From Terramyces sp. JEL0728 (taxonomy: Eukaryota; Chytridiomycota; Chytridiomycetes; Rhizophydiales; Terramycetaceae): 64,000 nucleotides of DNA. Below, in pieces: positions 44,453-55,600 of this stretch (positions are counted from its first letter, which is position 1; the number at the start of each line of letters is the position of its first letter). The translations under genes were made by a program, and so were the position numbers. Location of the stretch: the NCBI GenBank assembly GCA_027603945.1, contig JADIIU010000034.1, positions 61,926-125,925 of the forward strand, written 5' to 3'. The notes beneath the pieces were generated by a model that saw only the letters and a list, made by a program, of their open reading frames with translations, did not search any database and had not been told where the DNA came from.

Positions 44453-44740
44453 TTATCCTCGGATTGGATCGTTTAAGCACAAAAGATATTGATTGTGGTC
44501 GCCAGTTTGTTCATATTCATCTCTGCAGTGGCAAGTCTCCCAGGTTCCTTGACAGGATGGTGGTTTTGGAGCAGCAATTGGTTGTTGTTTTTGGAGTTGG
44601 TTCTTTAGACAATTGAGATACTCATCATAATCGTGAGTTGCTTGGTAGAGGTTTGGACATTCACACACTTCAACTGTCCCATCACAGTGAGGAGCGTTTG
44701 GAAGGGCGAATACAACTGGTAACAAGGCGAGGAATTTCAT
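44453..44740 (-). CDS. Small secreted protein with two Cys repeats
   Basis: 95 aa. Signal peptide MKFLALLPVVFA, then two tandem modules with identical spacing CX6CXCX15C: HCDGTVEVCEC...YLNCL and SCQGTWETCHC...YLLCL. They are separated by a Gln/Pro-rich linker (QKQQPIAAPKPP). Each module also shares a (D/N)(E/Q)YL before the final Cys. It is likely secreted and disulfide-bonded. Could be a wall, rhizoid or host-interaction protein; nothing in the sequence decides. A TATA-like TATTTATAGAG lies about 30-40 bp upstream. Confidence 0.65.
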   Translation of the reverse strand: MKFLALLPVVFALPNAPHCDGTVEVCECPNLYQATHDYDEYLNCLKNQLQKQQPIAAPKPPSCQGTWETCHCRDEYEQTGDHNQYLLCLNDPIRG

Positions 44741-45052
44741 TGCTCGGTCGTCTCTTTGGTGAGGTATTTATAGAGAACAAGAAGCGGAACGGCTTATTAA
44801 AAAAGCATAGGATTTAAGGGTCTCAATAGCTATTGGGCAGAGTGCTTATGATTTGAATTGCCAACAGTAACCAGCGATTGCAATAGCTGAAAGATACTGT
44901 AGACTCCAGTCTAGTGGAAGTTGAAATACACAACAAAAGACAGGAAATACACTGCGAATTCAATGCGGATCAATTATAGCTAAACATACCGCCATCTTGA
45001 TTTTCACTGTTATCTTTCTGCTTTTCAACCAATAAAATTTTTCCAGCTTGGA

Positions 45053-46132
45053 ATGCATCTGTTATACCTAGTGTTATTTTCGCAAATCCTTGCCAATTAT
45101 TACAAAATCCTAGGAGTTTCTAAATCAGCTTCAAAGAAGGAAATAAAAAAGAATTACAGAGACAAATCAAAGTTGTACCACCCAGATAAAAACAAAGACC
45201 CAGCTGCAAATGAAAAGTTTGTTGAGCTAGCAGAGGCGTATGAAGTATTATCTGACGATGAAAAGCGTAGGATATACGATCAATATGGAAAGGAAGGATT
45301 GAAAAACGGTGGCCAACAATTTCATAATCCATTCGATATTTTTTCGCAGTTTGGTGGAGGACACCGATTTAATCGTCAAGAAAAGAAAGGACATTCGATT
45401 TCAATTGAATTATCAGTTACTCTTGAAGAATTGTACCTTGGAAAAAGCGTTGACATTGAAATCAACAAGCAGATTATTTGTCCCATTTGTAGAGGTTATT
45501 TCTGTTGATGTAGGCAGCGGTGCAAAGAGTGATGAGCATGTAAAGACTTGTACCAAGTGTAACGGCCAAGGATTTGTTATTCAAAGACAACAAATTGCCC
45601 CTGGATTTTACCAGCAGGTTCAATCGCAATGTAGTGCATGTGGTGGAAGAGGAAAGAAAATCACACATAAATGCCCTGCTTGCGGTGGCCATAAAGTGAA
45701 AAGAGGAAGCACGCAATTGACGATTGCAATTGAACGCGGAATGGCTGATGGTGCAACGATAGAATTTGAAGGAGAATCTGACGAATCACCAGATTACTCT
45801 TCTGGAGACCTTAAAGTAACTCTTGTACAAGAACCGCACAAATATTTCACCAGAAAGGAAAGTAATTTATATCTTGTGCATTTGCTGACACTAAAAGAAG
45901 CACTACTTGGATTCAGCACTAAAATCAAGCATTTAGACGAAACCGAATTTGAATTAAAGAGAGCGGCGATTACTCAGGATGGTAAGTGTTCTTGATTGTA
46001 GGATTCGTGGACACTATTAAAGGAAAAGGCATGCCAGATAAATGGGGAGCGTTTGGAGATTTATTCGTAGAGTATCAAGTGGTGCTACCGCAAAAGTTAA
46101 CAGACGCGCAAATTCAAAGTAAAAGAATCTAA
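45053..46132 (+). CDS. SCJ1: ER-type DnaJ (Hsp40, class A), SCJ1-like
   Basis: 346 aa with introns at 45495-45513 (19 nt) and 45982-46001 (20 nt). The signal peptide [14 protein letters not shown] leads into the J domain ([15 protein letters not shown] motif in YHPDKNKDP). A Gly/Phe segment (FGGGHRF) and four zinc repeats follow: [32 protein letters not shown]. The substrate-binding C-terminal domains follow. Class A architecture plus a signal peptide indicates a lumenal ER co-chaperone that stimulates the BiP/Kar2 ATPase. No obvious HDEL is seen at the C-terminus (ends QSKRI), so retention may be by partner binding. Confidence 0.93.
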
Positions 46133-46370
46133 CTGTAGGTCTAAAGGAGATATTGTGATCTATTAATAAATCATTTACCAATCAAACCATGTTTCATTTT
46201 GCTTATTTTAACTGGTTAGAGATGATGAGGTAATTTGCCAAATTTGCTGTTTCCAATCTCCCAGTGGATATCCCAAGATAGCAAGAAGGCTGTTCCCTCA
46301 ACATCCAATCCATGTAGCTAAGGCTCGCTTGATGCCACGTCGAAACTGAAAGCCACAGTTTATCAAAAAT

Positions 46371-47254
46371 ATGAGCAAATCAGCAGTCAAACGGTTATTG
46401 CAGGAATTAAAAGAACTGGAAAATGATCCTAGCCCGGAATTTACTGCCCGCCCTCTTGAATCCGACTTGCTTGAATGGCACTTTACAATTAGAGGGCCGC
46501 CAGAAGGAGGTACCTTACACTAATTCTAGGTTTCAAAGGAGGACGGTATCATGGCCGATTAATATTTCCCACGGAATATCCATTTAAACCACCAAACATA
46601 GTCTTCCTTACACCAAACGGACGTTTCGAACTAAACAAGAAAATCTGTTTATCAATCACGGGGTATCATCCAGAGAGTTGGAGACCATCGTGGGGAGTCC
46701 GTACTGCACTTATTGCAATCATTTCGTTCTTTTTGACGAAAGGCGAAGGAGCAGTTGGCGCTTTGGACTGGAACGAAACCGAGCGTGAAAAAGTAGCAAA
46801 GGAAAGTTTAGATTGGAAATGTAATGTTTGTGGGAGTTGTAATAGAGATGCGTTGCCCAGTGAAGAGCAAATGCCAAGTAGTAAATTGGAGGTTGATCCG
46901 GATTTATGTCTTGATTTAAACAAAATGGAATCAATGAATAGTATCACTGATCAGGTATTGGAAGAATCTTTAAAAGATGCTGGAGAAGAAGTAGAATTGG
47001 AAAAGGAAACTGTTGCTATCGAAAGCAAACCAAGTGATGAAGATAAAGTAATTGCCGAAACGCAAGAAGATCCGCCAATAGTAGATCCGCCGCAGGAAGC
47101 GATTCAAAATACCAATCTTGTTGTAAATAATGAAATACTGGGTAAATTGGAAGCACAGCCAGATCCAAATTTGAGAAAATTGTGGATAGTTGACGGTCTT
47201 TTAATTGCACTCTTTGCAATCATTGTCAGTCTAATAGTCAAGAAGTCTACATGA
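46371..47254 (+). CDS. UBC6: Tail-anchored E2 ubiquitin-conjugating enzyme, UBC6/UBE2J
   Basis: 287 aa, one 20-nt intron (46510-46529). UBC fold with [28 protein letters not shown], the active-site region NKKICLSITGYHPESWRPSWGVRTAL (catalytic Cys in KICLS) and an extended Glu-rich linker. A C-terminal tail-anchor TM (LLIALFAIIVSLIV) is followed by KKST. This is the ER-membrane E2 of ER-associated degradation, working with DOA10/HRD1-type ligases. It lies next to the ER DnaJ on the same strand. Confidence 0.95.
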
Positions 47255-47313
47255 ATAAACTGTAAAATTAAATTTGTGATAGTGTATTAAGGTAGAATCT
47301 AGCACCGTAAACG

Positions 47314-48510
47314 TTAATGCTTGGATCGCAGCTGCTTCTTTCTCAGCATTTCAAAAGTCTTTTCTCTATCACTCTTGCGCAAAGTGTAGTCGGTACAATA
47401 TTCACTCCAATGCTTTCCATCGCTCTTACTCTCTGAAACCAAAGCAATATTTTTTGTTGACGGTATACGCAAATGTTCCTGCTTAATTTCATACCCCAGC
47501 TCTTGGCATTCGTTCTTGATTTCATCAATGTAGGTGTGGAACCTTCCTTGTGATTTCTTTTTCGTATATTTAGATCCATCTAAATTGTGCAAGCAGCATG
47601 GAATAATGACAAACTGATTATTGTGTTTTGATGCAATTATGGGTATCCACAGTGTAAGTTCGTCAGGATGGTTTCCTATCAGACATTCTACATTTTCAAA
47701 AGATTCTTGTTCAAACAACAAGGGCCGTTCAATCAAGTTTGTATTTAGTTTATCCCAGAACTTGCGCCTTGTTAAATCTATTCCGTATCCACTGAATCCC
47801 TCACTGTTTAATATATACACTAAAAACCCGTTGCCGCAACCTAAATCTACAAACTGGTGCTCTTTATCAGTCTTTTTTTTCCATAGTAAAATCAAAAAAG
47901 TAGCAATTCCAATGTCTTCATATACATGCTTTGCAGGATCAAGCGAATCCCATTCATTCACCCAGTGCTTGTACTTTGTTTTCAAGACTTTGTATAAATC
48001 CTGGTATTCTACTTTGGAGACCAATTGATCATGGTATACCTTCTTTTGGTAGCCATTTTTAGTTCCTGCGCTGAATTTTACAATGAAATTCAAGATTCTT
48101 GTCCAAATCTTTTTGAAATCTTGGGGCAGATCTGGAAATTCGAGTGATTTAATAGATACAGTGTTTTTATCATAGACGTACTGGAATTTCTGGTATTTGG
48201 GATAAAAGAACGGAAATTCAGGCAGTGATAAACTGTCCGTGAAATTTGCCATTGCCTCGTGTTCATAAATAGCTGTATCGTTCGTAATTGTTATCATGAT
48301 TCTCTGTATTATTATTGGATCCCTTTCCTGTGCAGGAACCAATTTCCTAAATATTGTCCTCAAGCTCCCCTCTTGAGAATCAGACAAAATCTCTGCTCTC
48401 TTCAAGGCTTTTGAAATGTAATTTGGTTCTGTAATAAAAGTCTCCATTGCTTCTATGAAATGCTCCAATGCAAAGTCTGCATTAATTTCCACTTCAGTGG
48501 TCAGTGTCAT
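47314..48510 (-). CDS. TRM44: tRNA(Ser) 2'-O-methyltransferase, TRM44-like
   Basis: 398 aa from the ATG at 48510 (the frame continues upstream without an ATG), single exon. The C-terminal half is a SAM-dependent methyltransferase: KHVYEDIGIATFLILLW before motif I, then FVDLGCGNGFLVYILNSEG and GIDLTRRKFWD, and FVIIPCCLHNLDGSKY near the active site. This follows the TRM44/METTL19 pattern. The yeast enzyme makes Um44 in tRNA-Ser. The N-terminal half is less conserved. Confidence 0.9.
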   Translation of the reverse strand: MTLTTEVEINADFALEHFIEAMETFITEPNYISKALKRAEILSDSQEGSLRTIFRKLVPAQERDPIIIQRIMITITNDTAIYEHEAMANFTDSLSLPEFPFFYPKYQKFQYVYDKNTVSIKSLEFPDLPQDFKKIWTRILNFIVKFSAGTKNGYQKKVYHDQLVSKVEYQDLYKVLKTKYKHWVNEWDSLDPAKHVYEDIGIATFLILLWKKKTDKEHQFVDLGCGNGFLVYILNSEGFSGYGIDLTRRKFWDKLNTNLIERPLLFEQESFENVECLIGNHPDELTLWIPIIASKHNNQFVIIPCCLHNLDGSKYTKKKSQGRFHTYIDEIKNECQELGYEIKQEHLRIPSTKNIALVSESKSDGKHWSEYCTDYTLRKSDREKTFEMLRKKQLRSKH

Positions 48511-48888
48511 TTGAAAAAAAGAAAAATTATGCAAGGTGTTTTCGAGCTGGTATAGATACACTCTAACGGATAACTTTAGAACCTTGATTGCTTTACTTCT
48601 CGCCAATATTTGCCAGCGGTGCGTATTTCCACCTACTTACCAACAGAAAGGAAGAGACATGTGCCATGGTGAGTAATGATCAGTTAGACTTCTAGAAAAG
48701 TAAAACCGCTCGTACAACAAGCAAGTATTAGTCACGATAACGAATAGCCAGAGCTAGAAAGTCCAAATCCGCTGGTTGCAGATCTAATTACTCATTATAG
48801 CGCATTACTCAAAGACTAGAGTTGGGGGAAGCAGTACCAAATAACAAAACAATTTCAAAACAGCAAAACAATTTAATGAGAGCAAAGC
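48511..48888 (-). other. Intergenic region, no gene seen
   Basis: About 380 bp between the TRM44 start and the 3' end of the first bZIP gene. No supportable frame or RNA gene. Confidence 0.4.
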
Positions 48889-49471
48889 TTAATTCTTTTT
48901 CAAGCCCAATTGCATCATGAGCATATGAGATCCATCAAGCTTTTGCTTCAATGAATTAACCTGCAATTGTAAATCTCTTTCGCGAGCTATCCAAGCTTCC
49001 CTCTCCTTTTCCAAAACTGCTAAACGAACAGACATTTCAAACTTTTCCTTTTCGAAATTGGATAGAGTATCTTGATACGATTTCAATTGATCAAGCTTCT
49101 TTTGTCTGCATCTGCGGGCAGCTTCGTTTTGCTTTATTAGTAACGAGCTACCTTTTGGCGTTTCTTTGATTCTGTATCGACTGAATCGACTGAATCGAGA
49201 GGTCTCTTTTCGGACTTTACTTCAAATGGTAGCGAAATGGATTCCGGCGAAGGAACAGTTGTTGGTGGCGAAGGAATAGTTGCTGGTGGTGAAGGGAGTG
49301 GGACATTGAAATTGAAAATGTTCCAGTCTAAAGTTTGTGGTTGAGGAAGTGGAGCTTTTAAATCTGTTTTTAGACTGTCAAACCCTAATATTAGCGACTG
49401 TTACAAGCGTCAAAGTCCTCGCCATTGATATTGGGTGTTTCTGGTTGCTGCAAATTCTTTATATGACACAT
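48889..49471 (-). CDS. bZIP transcription factor, array copy A
   Basis: 180 aa, introns at 49385-49404 and 49132-49151 (20 nt each). Starts MCHIKNLQQPE, with DFDAWFDSLKTDLK near residue 23. A Pro-rich segment (PSPPATIPSPPTTVPSP) and a short SVDSVDT repeat precede the basic region KKRQKQNEAARRCRQKK (NX2AAX2CR type). The leucine-zipper-like C-terminus carries the family motif VRLAVLEKER. The second intron splits the basic region between KRQK and QNEAA. Forms dimers on DNA; targets unknown. Closest to copy D in both ends, while B and C form a second pair. Confidence 0.88.
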
Positions 49472-50062
49472 AGCCAATAATTTTGCAAGTTTTTTTGGGC
49501 AATTGGGTGTATGAATTTCAGCCACCAAAATATAAAGATGATTAGCCACTTGTAAATCATATGTTCTCAATAGAATGGTTGGCTAATTCCACATGTTGGT
49601 ACATTATCCTGCCTTCTGCCATTCCAGGGCAATATTGAATCCATGCCAGTATATAATTTTTCACGCTGGTATTTTCACATTCTTGTACTCCTAGTTATGT
49701 CAATTCTAGTCATTGTTCCCTTGAAGGTTTAAAAAAGGCTATCCCGAAATAGAAGGGAAAAATCGGTTAAATGAAAGATATTAGGGACTGTCGGAGACTT
49801 GGGTCAACTTATATGGCGAAATAGCTCTCAGAATCGCTGGATTGCAATCTCGAACTTGAAAATCTGTTTGTTGCGGCAATGGACTCTCAAAGTATCGTTA
49901 GAGGTAATATTAGACCAAGCATGTGAATTCTAATGCTCAATTTTATTATTTTAAATTTCTTTCCGTTTTTCAAAATATTGCTTGCCAGTCGCCTAAATTT
50001 CCAGTGGACCAAAAAACTTTCGGTTTCCTTATTAATGGTCTCAAATATAATAAAAATTCACT
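49472..50062 (-). other. Intergenic region, no gene seen
   Basis: About 590 bp between bZIP copies. No supportable coding frame, RNA gene or repeat recognised. Confidence 0.4.
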
Positions 50063-50514
50063 TTATTGTGTGTAATATGGAGTATACTGTAGATTTGCAA
50101 TAGTAAAGCAGTCATCTCTTTCACTTTTCAGCATCTCCATCAGTCGGATATATTCTAGTTCTCTCTTTTGCCATTCTACTCTTTCTTTCTCCAAGATTGC
50201 CAATCGAATATCCCTTTCAAATACCTTGTTTTCCAGCTGGATGATCAAATCTTTATGCTCGGCTAATTGGGTAGCTTTCCTTGCCCTGCATCTTCTCGCC
50301 GCTTCATTTTGCTATATTAGTGATCAATTACTTTTTGTCGTTTGCGGATTATATTTCCATCGGCTATTGATGCAGGTGCCGGCGGTGTTGCATCTACGGT
50401 CCAATCGCTGGATACAGAATAGCCAGGATCGGTCGGATGTTCGCTAGTAGGTGTTGGGTATGCGTCTTGCATCCCGAGCCAATCATCAAGGTTTACTCTC
50501 GCACTAATTTGCAT
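50063..50514 (-). CDS. bZIP transcription factor, array copy B
   Basis: 143 aa, one 20-nt intron (50312-50331) at the same point in the basic region as copies A and C (KRQK then QNEAARRCRARK). N-terminus MQIS...NLDDWLGMQDAYPTPTSE; zipper segment IRLAILEKERVEWQKRE. Very short for a bZIP protein, with almost no activation region. Nearly matches copy C in motif order (MQIS, AYPTPTSE, ERVEWQKRE). Confidence 0.88.
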
Positions 50515-50898
50515 AAATTTTTCAAAAATCAATTGATGATTTTGCAAAGTCAAGTACCAGAAAAAGCACAAAAATTACAACTACACCCAAAGATGAAAAG
50601 TAAAAGATGGGATTAAGGGAATATATTTAATCCTACTCAGTTTATTAGTATTTGTTGGTTGCTTGGTTCTATTGCTTCACTCAATCAAACAATAAACAAA
50701 CAACACAGACTGAAACACAAGCAGCATATGTAGCTGTCTCTTTTGCTGTTAATATCGATTTCCGATCCCCTGGGAATCTACTTGTGCAGTCTGTACCTTT
50801 CGTCTTTCGTTCCCTTTTTCATCCTCCAATTTTCTTTTTCAATCCCAAGGCTGATCTTTGGACTGCAAGTGCATTTACAACAAAATAATAAAATCTCT
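50515..50898 (-). other. Intergenic region, no gene seen
   Basis: About 380 bp. Two overlapping plus-strand frames with no ATG-supported or conserved content were disregarded. Confidence 0.4.
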
Positions 50899-51361
50899 TT
50901 ATTGAGAGCTACATTGGGTGCTGCGAAGATTCGCAAGGGTAAAACAATCATCTCGTTCTTTCTTTAGCATTTCTATCTGTCTCGTGTATTCCTGTTCCCT
51001 CTTTTGCCACTCTACTCGTTCTTTTTCTATAATTGCCAGACGAATATCTTTTTCAAATAGCTGATTTTGCAGTTTCGTCACCAAATCTTTGTATTCGGAT
51101 AACTCGTTTGCTTTCTTGGCCCTGCACCTTCTCGCTGCTTCGTTTTGCTAAATTAATAAATCTTACTTTTTGTCTCTTGCGAACTATCACTGCTTCTTTG
51201 TTTAGAAACTCGGTTGATATAGGCGTGGGGTATTTTGAATCTATCGGGTTGTGCGGAGGATCAGTATATTTTGCTTCACTAGGAAATTCACTGGTAGGCG
51301 TTGGATATGCATTTTGCAATCCAAACCATTCGTCAACATTTAACGCAGTAGAAATTTGCAT
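50899..51361 (-). CDS. bZIP transcription factor, array copy C
   Basis: 147 aa, one 19-nt intron (51148-51166) between KRQK and QNEAARRCRAKK. N-terminus MQISTALNVDEWFGLQNAYPTPTSE; zipper IRLAIIEKERVEWQKREQEYTRQIEML. Sister of copy B, immediately upstream on the same strand. Both end with a Cys/Ala/Asn-rich tail (DDCF..ANL). Confidence 0.88.
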
Positions 51362-51623
51362 AATTTTTCTAGCGTCAGTTGATTGTTTTAAAGATATGAA
51401 ATCACCCTGAAAAATAGGAAAATTTCACAAAACCGAAAAGAGAAGCTGGGTGGAATGAGGGGGAAGTCGTCGCCATCGACTCTTTGCGAAAATTATTGAT
51501 TTCGCATCCACCGTTGCTGTTCTCCTGCACTCTCAATTTTCCATTATTTCCCTGTGGGGCTGAGATTGGGAACAATGACCAAACAATAAGGTGATTAGAT
51601 GTATATATTCAAAAATAAAAAAT

Positions 51624-52197
51624 TTAGTTATGCTTCATTCTCATGAGAATCAAGTGGGATTCGTCCAACTGGAATTTGAGCGATTGCACTCTTTCCTGTA
51701 ATTCTTTTTCCTTCACCAACCACGCCGAACGTTCTTTTTCCAACACAGCGAGACGAACAGACATTTCAAACATCTCGTCTTCAAATCTTTTTGCTTTCTC
51801 TTGGCACTCTTGTAATTGATTCAATTTCTTTTGACGACATCTAAGATGAGTTTTTATGGTACCTTTTTGCAGCATCGTTTTGTCTTTGGCGTTTCTTCAT
51901 CAGAGCTTCGTCGACTTCTACCTCGGAATAATCCCTTTTTAAAGACTGTGTGCTGGTCGGAGAAGGGTAATCAACTGCTGCAACTGCAGGGATTGAAGTA
52001 GCTAGAGATGCCAGTGGTAACTGTGGGAATAACTGTTGATATGACTCATCTTCAAATAAAAGTGGAGGAGTAAGTGTATCGAGTTCTGGAGACATCTTCA
52101 AGTCAGTCTTTAGTGATTCGAACCACACATCGAAATCATTTGCGTTTACGTTTAGAGTTGATGTTGTTGGCGCTTGCAAGTTTTTGATATGACACAT
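51624..52197 (-). CDS. bZIP transcription factor, array copy D
   Basis: 183 aa, one 22-nt intron (51841-51862). Starts MCHIKNLQAP with DFDVWFESLKTDLK, like copy A. Basic region KKRQRQNDAAKRCRQKKLNQL; zipper VRLAVLEKERSAWLVKEKEL. Its intron splits the Arg codon before CRQKK (phase 2), about seven residues downstream of the phase-0 site used by copies A-C. It also lacks the N-terminal intron of copy A. Confidence 0.88.
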
Positions 52198-52685
52198 CCT
52201 GTTTCGATGGACAGCTCGTCGTTGTTTTTATACCCTGACTAACAAGTGACAATTCATGAGTAATTCTCAAATCATTCTGTGGCTTAGACATTGTATTCTG
52301 AAACTGGAAGCAAAGCCAGAGATGAATGTAAGCCTGGATAACGGATTTAAGGACAAACTTTTATAATGTAAAGCGTATTTCATTATTGTCTGAAGAGCTT
52401 GAAACTTGACTGTCATTGGGATCCTGCATAATAAAAGATTGCAAAAGCCAATGGATTTTTACAGGTGAAAAGGTCAGAGGTTGTAAAATCATCAGAGCAT
52501 CCTCAGTTTGATGGCAAAAGTATTTATAATAATTGCTATTTTCCGCGATTCTGGGCTCTCAATGATCCAACGCAGAATAGTACAGCTGAAAATCAATTAT
52601 TTCCATTTGCTATAGTTGCAAGTGAAAATTCCCGACGTGTGCAACGTCATTCATAGCGAATTTGATTTTACATTTTGCAAATCAA
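52198..52685 (+). other. Intergenic region (bZIP D / SEC7 divergent promoters)
   Basis: About 490 bp. It holds the divergent promoters of the bZIP copy D gene (minus) and SEC7 (plus). No supportable gene. Confidence 0.45.
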
Positions 52686-55600
52686 ATGGGAGACAAATCG
52701 AATAACCCTGTGGGGTTTTTTAGTAATATGATATCCTCAGTTATAAAGCAAGATGTCCCACAGCCAAAACTGGCCCCGCACATGCCAAATCTCAGCAGCA
52801 ACAATTCAGGAGATTTTTTCATCCGAATGAGTATGGATATGTTAAATGGGTCCAAAGAAATCAGACGGAATGAAACGTTTAGAAAAGCAATTACAGTCGC
52901 ATTAGGTAATTTGTAGCTCATAAGAAACGCTGGATCATCCCACAACCGCAGCCAACCCCTTATCTATATTTAAACCATTTCAATTGGCGTGTCAATCAAA
53001 AGACCCCGAAGTAAACATTATCGCAATCGATTGTCTAGGCAAACTATTCACGTACAATTACTGGAAATTTGCAGCCGAAGTAAGGATTGAAAAACAGGAA
53101 ACGAAAAAGAAGGAAGACGAAGAGGATAATGACGGTGATAACGATGGAACTAGCGAGATGATTACGTTTGTTATTGACACTATTTGTGATACCTTTGTTG
53201 GGGAAGGTACAGATGACAAAGTCCAACTACAAATTATCAAAGTAAATATAACTAAGATAGGCGCTTCAGGCTGCTTTGACAAATAGCGATGCCTCGTTCA
53301 GTCTACACGGCGCTACGCTATTAAAAGCAATCAGAACTACTTATAACATCTTTTTACTGTCAAAGTCCAATGATGTTCAAACAATCGCTCAAGGAACGGT
53401 CACTCAGATGGTCCAAAACGTTTTGAATAGAATTCCAAACCCATTATACGCAAAAAAAGGGTCGTCGCCAATGTTGAATCGAAGCAATACTAAATTGGTG
53501 AGCAAAGCGACTATTTCTGATCGATCAAGAAATCCGTCCAGAGAAGTTTCAAAGGATTTGCCTGCTTTACCTAGAAATGAGCCAACAGAATCATCGCCAA
53601 CTGAAGCTGTTTTGCCACATGAAAGTCCTACTCTCGACAAGGAATTGTCAGATAAAGCCTACGATAGAGAATTTAAAGATGCCTTCAAAGTATTTAGGAC
53701 GCTGTGCATTCTTAGCGCCAAGGCCATCCCGGTCCCTGAAGGGTAAATACTTGCTAATCGAGAACAATTGAATTGCGATCTCAACCTATGCGTTCAAAGT
53801 TATTGGCTCTTTATTTAATTTCCTCAATCTTACAATCTCACTTATACCTGTTCAAAATGAAAGCAAAACCGCTGTATGCTCTTGTCAAAGACAACCAAGT
53901 ACCTGTAGAAAACTTCAAATTCATTGACGCAATTAAAGAATTACTTATTGTCACACTAAGCCGAAATGCAACGAGTATGGTTCCGCCAGTATTTGATGTC
54001 TGTATGGAATTGTTTGGCAATCTGTGGGCTGGGTTAAGACAGTTTTTGAAAAAGGAAATGAACATTTTCTTTACTGAAATTATCATTCCGATATTGGAAG
54101 CAAGAAAAAACATTGTGTGGTACCAGCGACACTCTCTTTTCAAACGCCTTGGGCAACTATTCGCAGATCCTCAATTGGACGGCGGTAAAATGCTGGTGGA
54201 GATTTATTTAAATTACGACTGTGATATTGATAGTACCGCAAAGGAAAATATTTGGGAAAGAATGATGAATGCTATTGGCAAAGTTACTTCGCAGCATGTA
54301 GATGCCTCTGCTGTATCTGCTCCGCTGATCCAATCCTTTGTCAATCCCTCGCACGGAATGCCCCAGCTAACCACAGCAAACTTAGTATCGCTTTCAAGGG
54401 AACAAGTAAAAGAATTAATTTCTGTCAACGGAGATGCGCTTGAGTTGAGAAAACAAGGTGTTAAATTGATGGGCTATGGCATTTTAAAACCATTGTATGA
54501 TTGGTGTTCTGACCGCGCAGAAATGGCAAAACTTGAAGCTGAAACTACTAAAGAAGAAAAGAAATCCGAGCCGGACAATGAAAAATCTTTAGGTCTTATT
54601 GCCGAAGATGATTCCCACCTTCCAGCAGACGACCCGACCCAATTTGGTAATCAGAAATTGCGAAAACAGAATATTATTGAAGGAATTAAAAAGTTCAATG
54701 TCAAGCCAAAGAAAGGCGTTCAATTCTTGCTTGATAATAATTGTATTAGGTCCAGAACTCCTAGACACATTGCGCTGTTCCTTGCATCTGCTGAAGGAAT
54801 AAACAAGACCCAGCTTGGAGATTTCTTGGGAGAGGGGTAAATATTTCTAATTTCAGCGAAGAAGAAAATATTGCCATCATGCATGCATTTGTCGAGCAAT
54901 TTGAATTTATTGGAATGGCGTTTGTTGAAGCGCTTCGGCAGTTCCTTCAAAGTTTCAGACTGCCAGGAGAAGCGCAAAAAATCGATCGATTCATGTTGAA
55001 GTTTGCCGAAATATATGTTAAAGACAATCCAAGTAGCTTTACCAGTGCTGATACTGCCTATGTGCTAGCATACTCTGTTATCATGCTAAATACCGATCAG
55101 CATAATACGCAAGTCAAACGTAAAATGTCCAAACACGATTTCTTGAAAAACAATAGAGGAATTGATGGCGGGAAAGATTTGCCAGAGGAAGTTTTATCTA
55201 TCGTGTTTGATGAAATTGTCAACAACGAAATTATCATGAAGGACGAGCAGAAAGCAGTCCCAAATCCAAAGGTGCCAGTAGACGCAAAAACCACTCTTGC
55301 TAACACTAGTGCAGATATGGCTTTGAAAACCGAAGCCAAAATCAGTAATATTCTCAGAAGGGGAGTATCAAAGAGACAAGCCCCAGACGAAAAAGGACAG
55401 CACTTTATTGCAGCCAGCCATCATGCTCACGTAAAGCCAATGTTTGAAATTATTTGGATGTCGGTATTATCTGGTCTTTCAACGCCATTGCAGGAAAGCG
55501 AAGACGTTGAAACTATTATGAGTGCATTAGAAGGAGTAAAGAACGCAACTAGAATAGCCTGTTTATTTGATTTGGATTTGGAAAAGCAAACCTTGCTTTC

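Noticed and set aside
49160..49200. Short repeat of the bases encoding SVDSVDT in bZIP copy A
   Set aside because: A 9-nt coding repeat of about two units; too short to be a notable tandem repeat.
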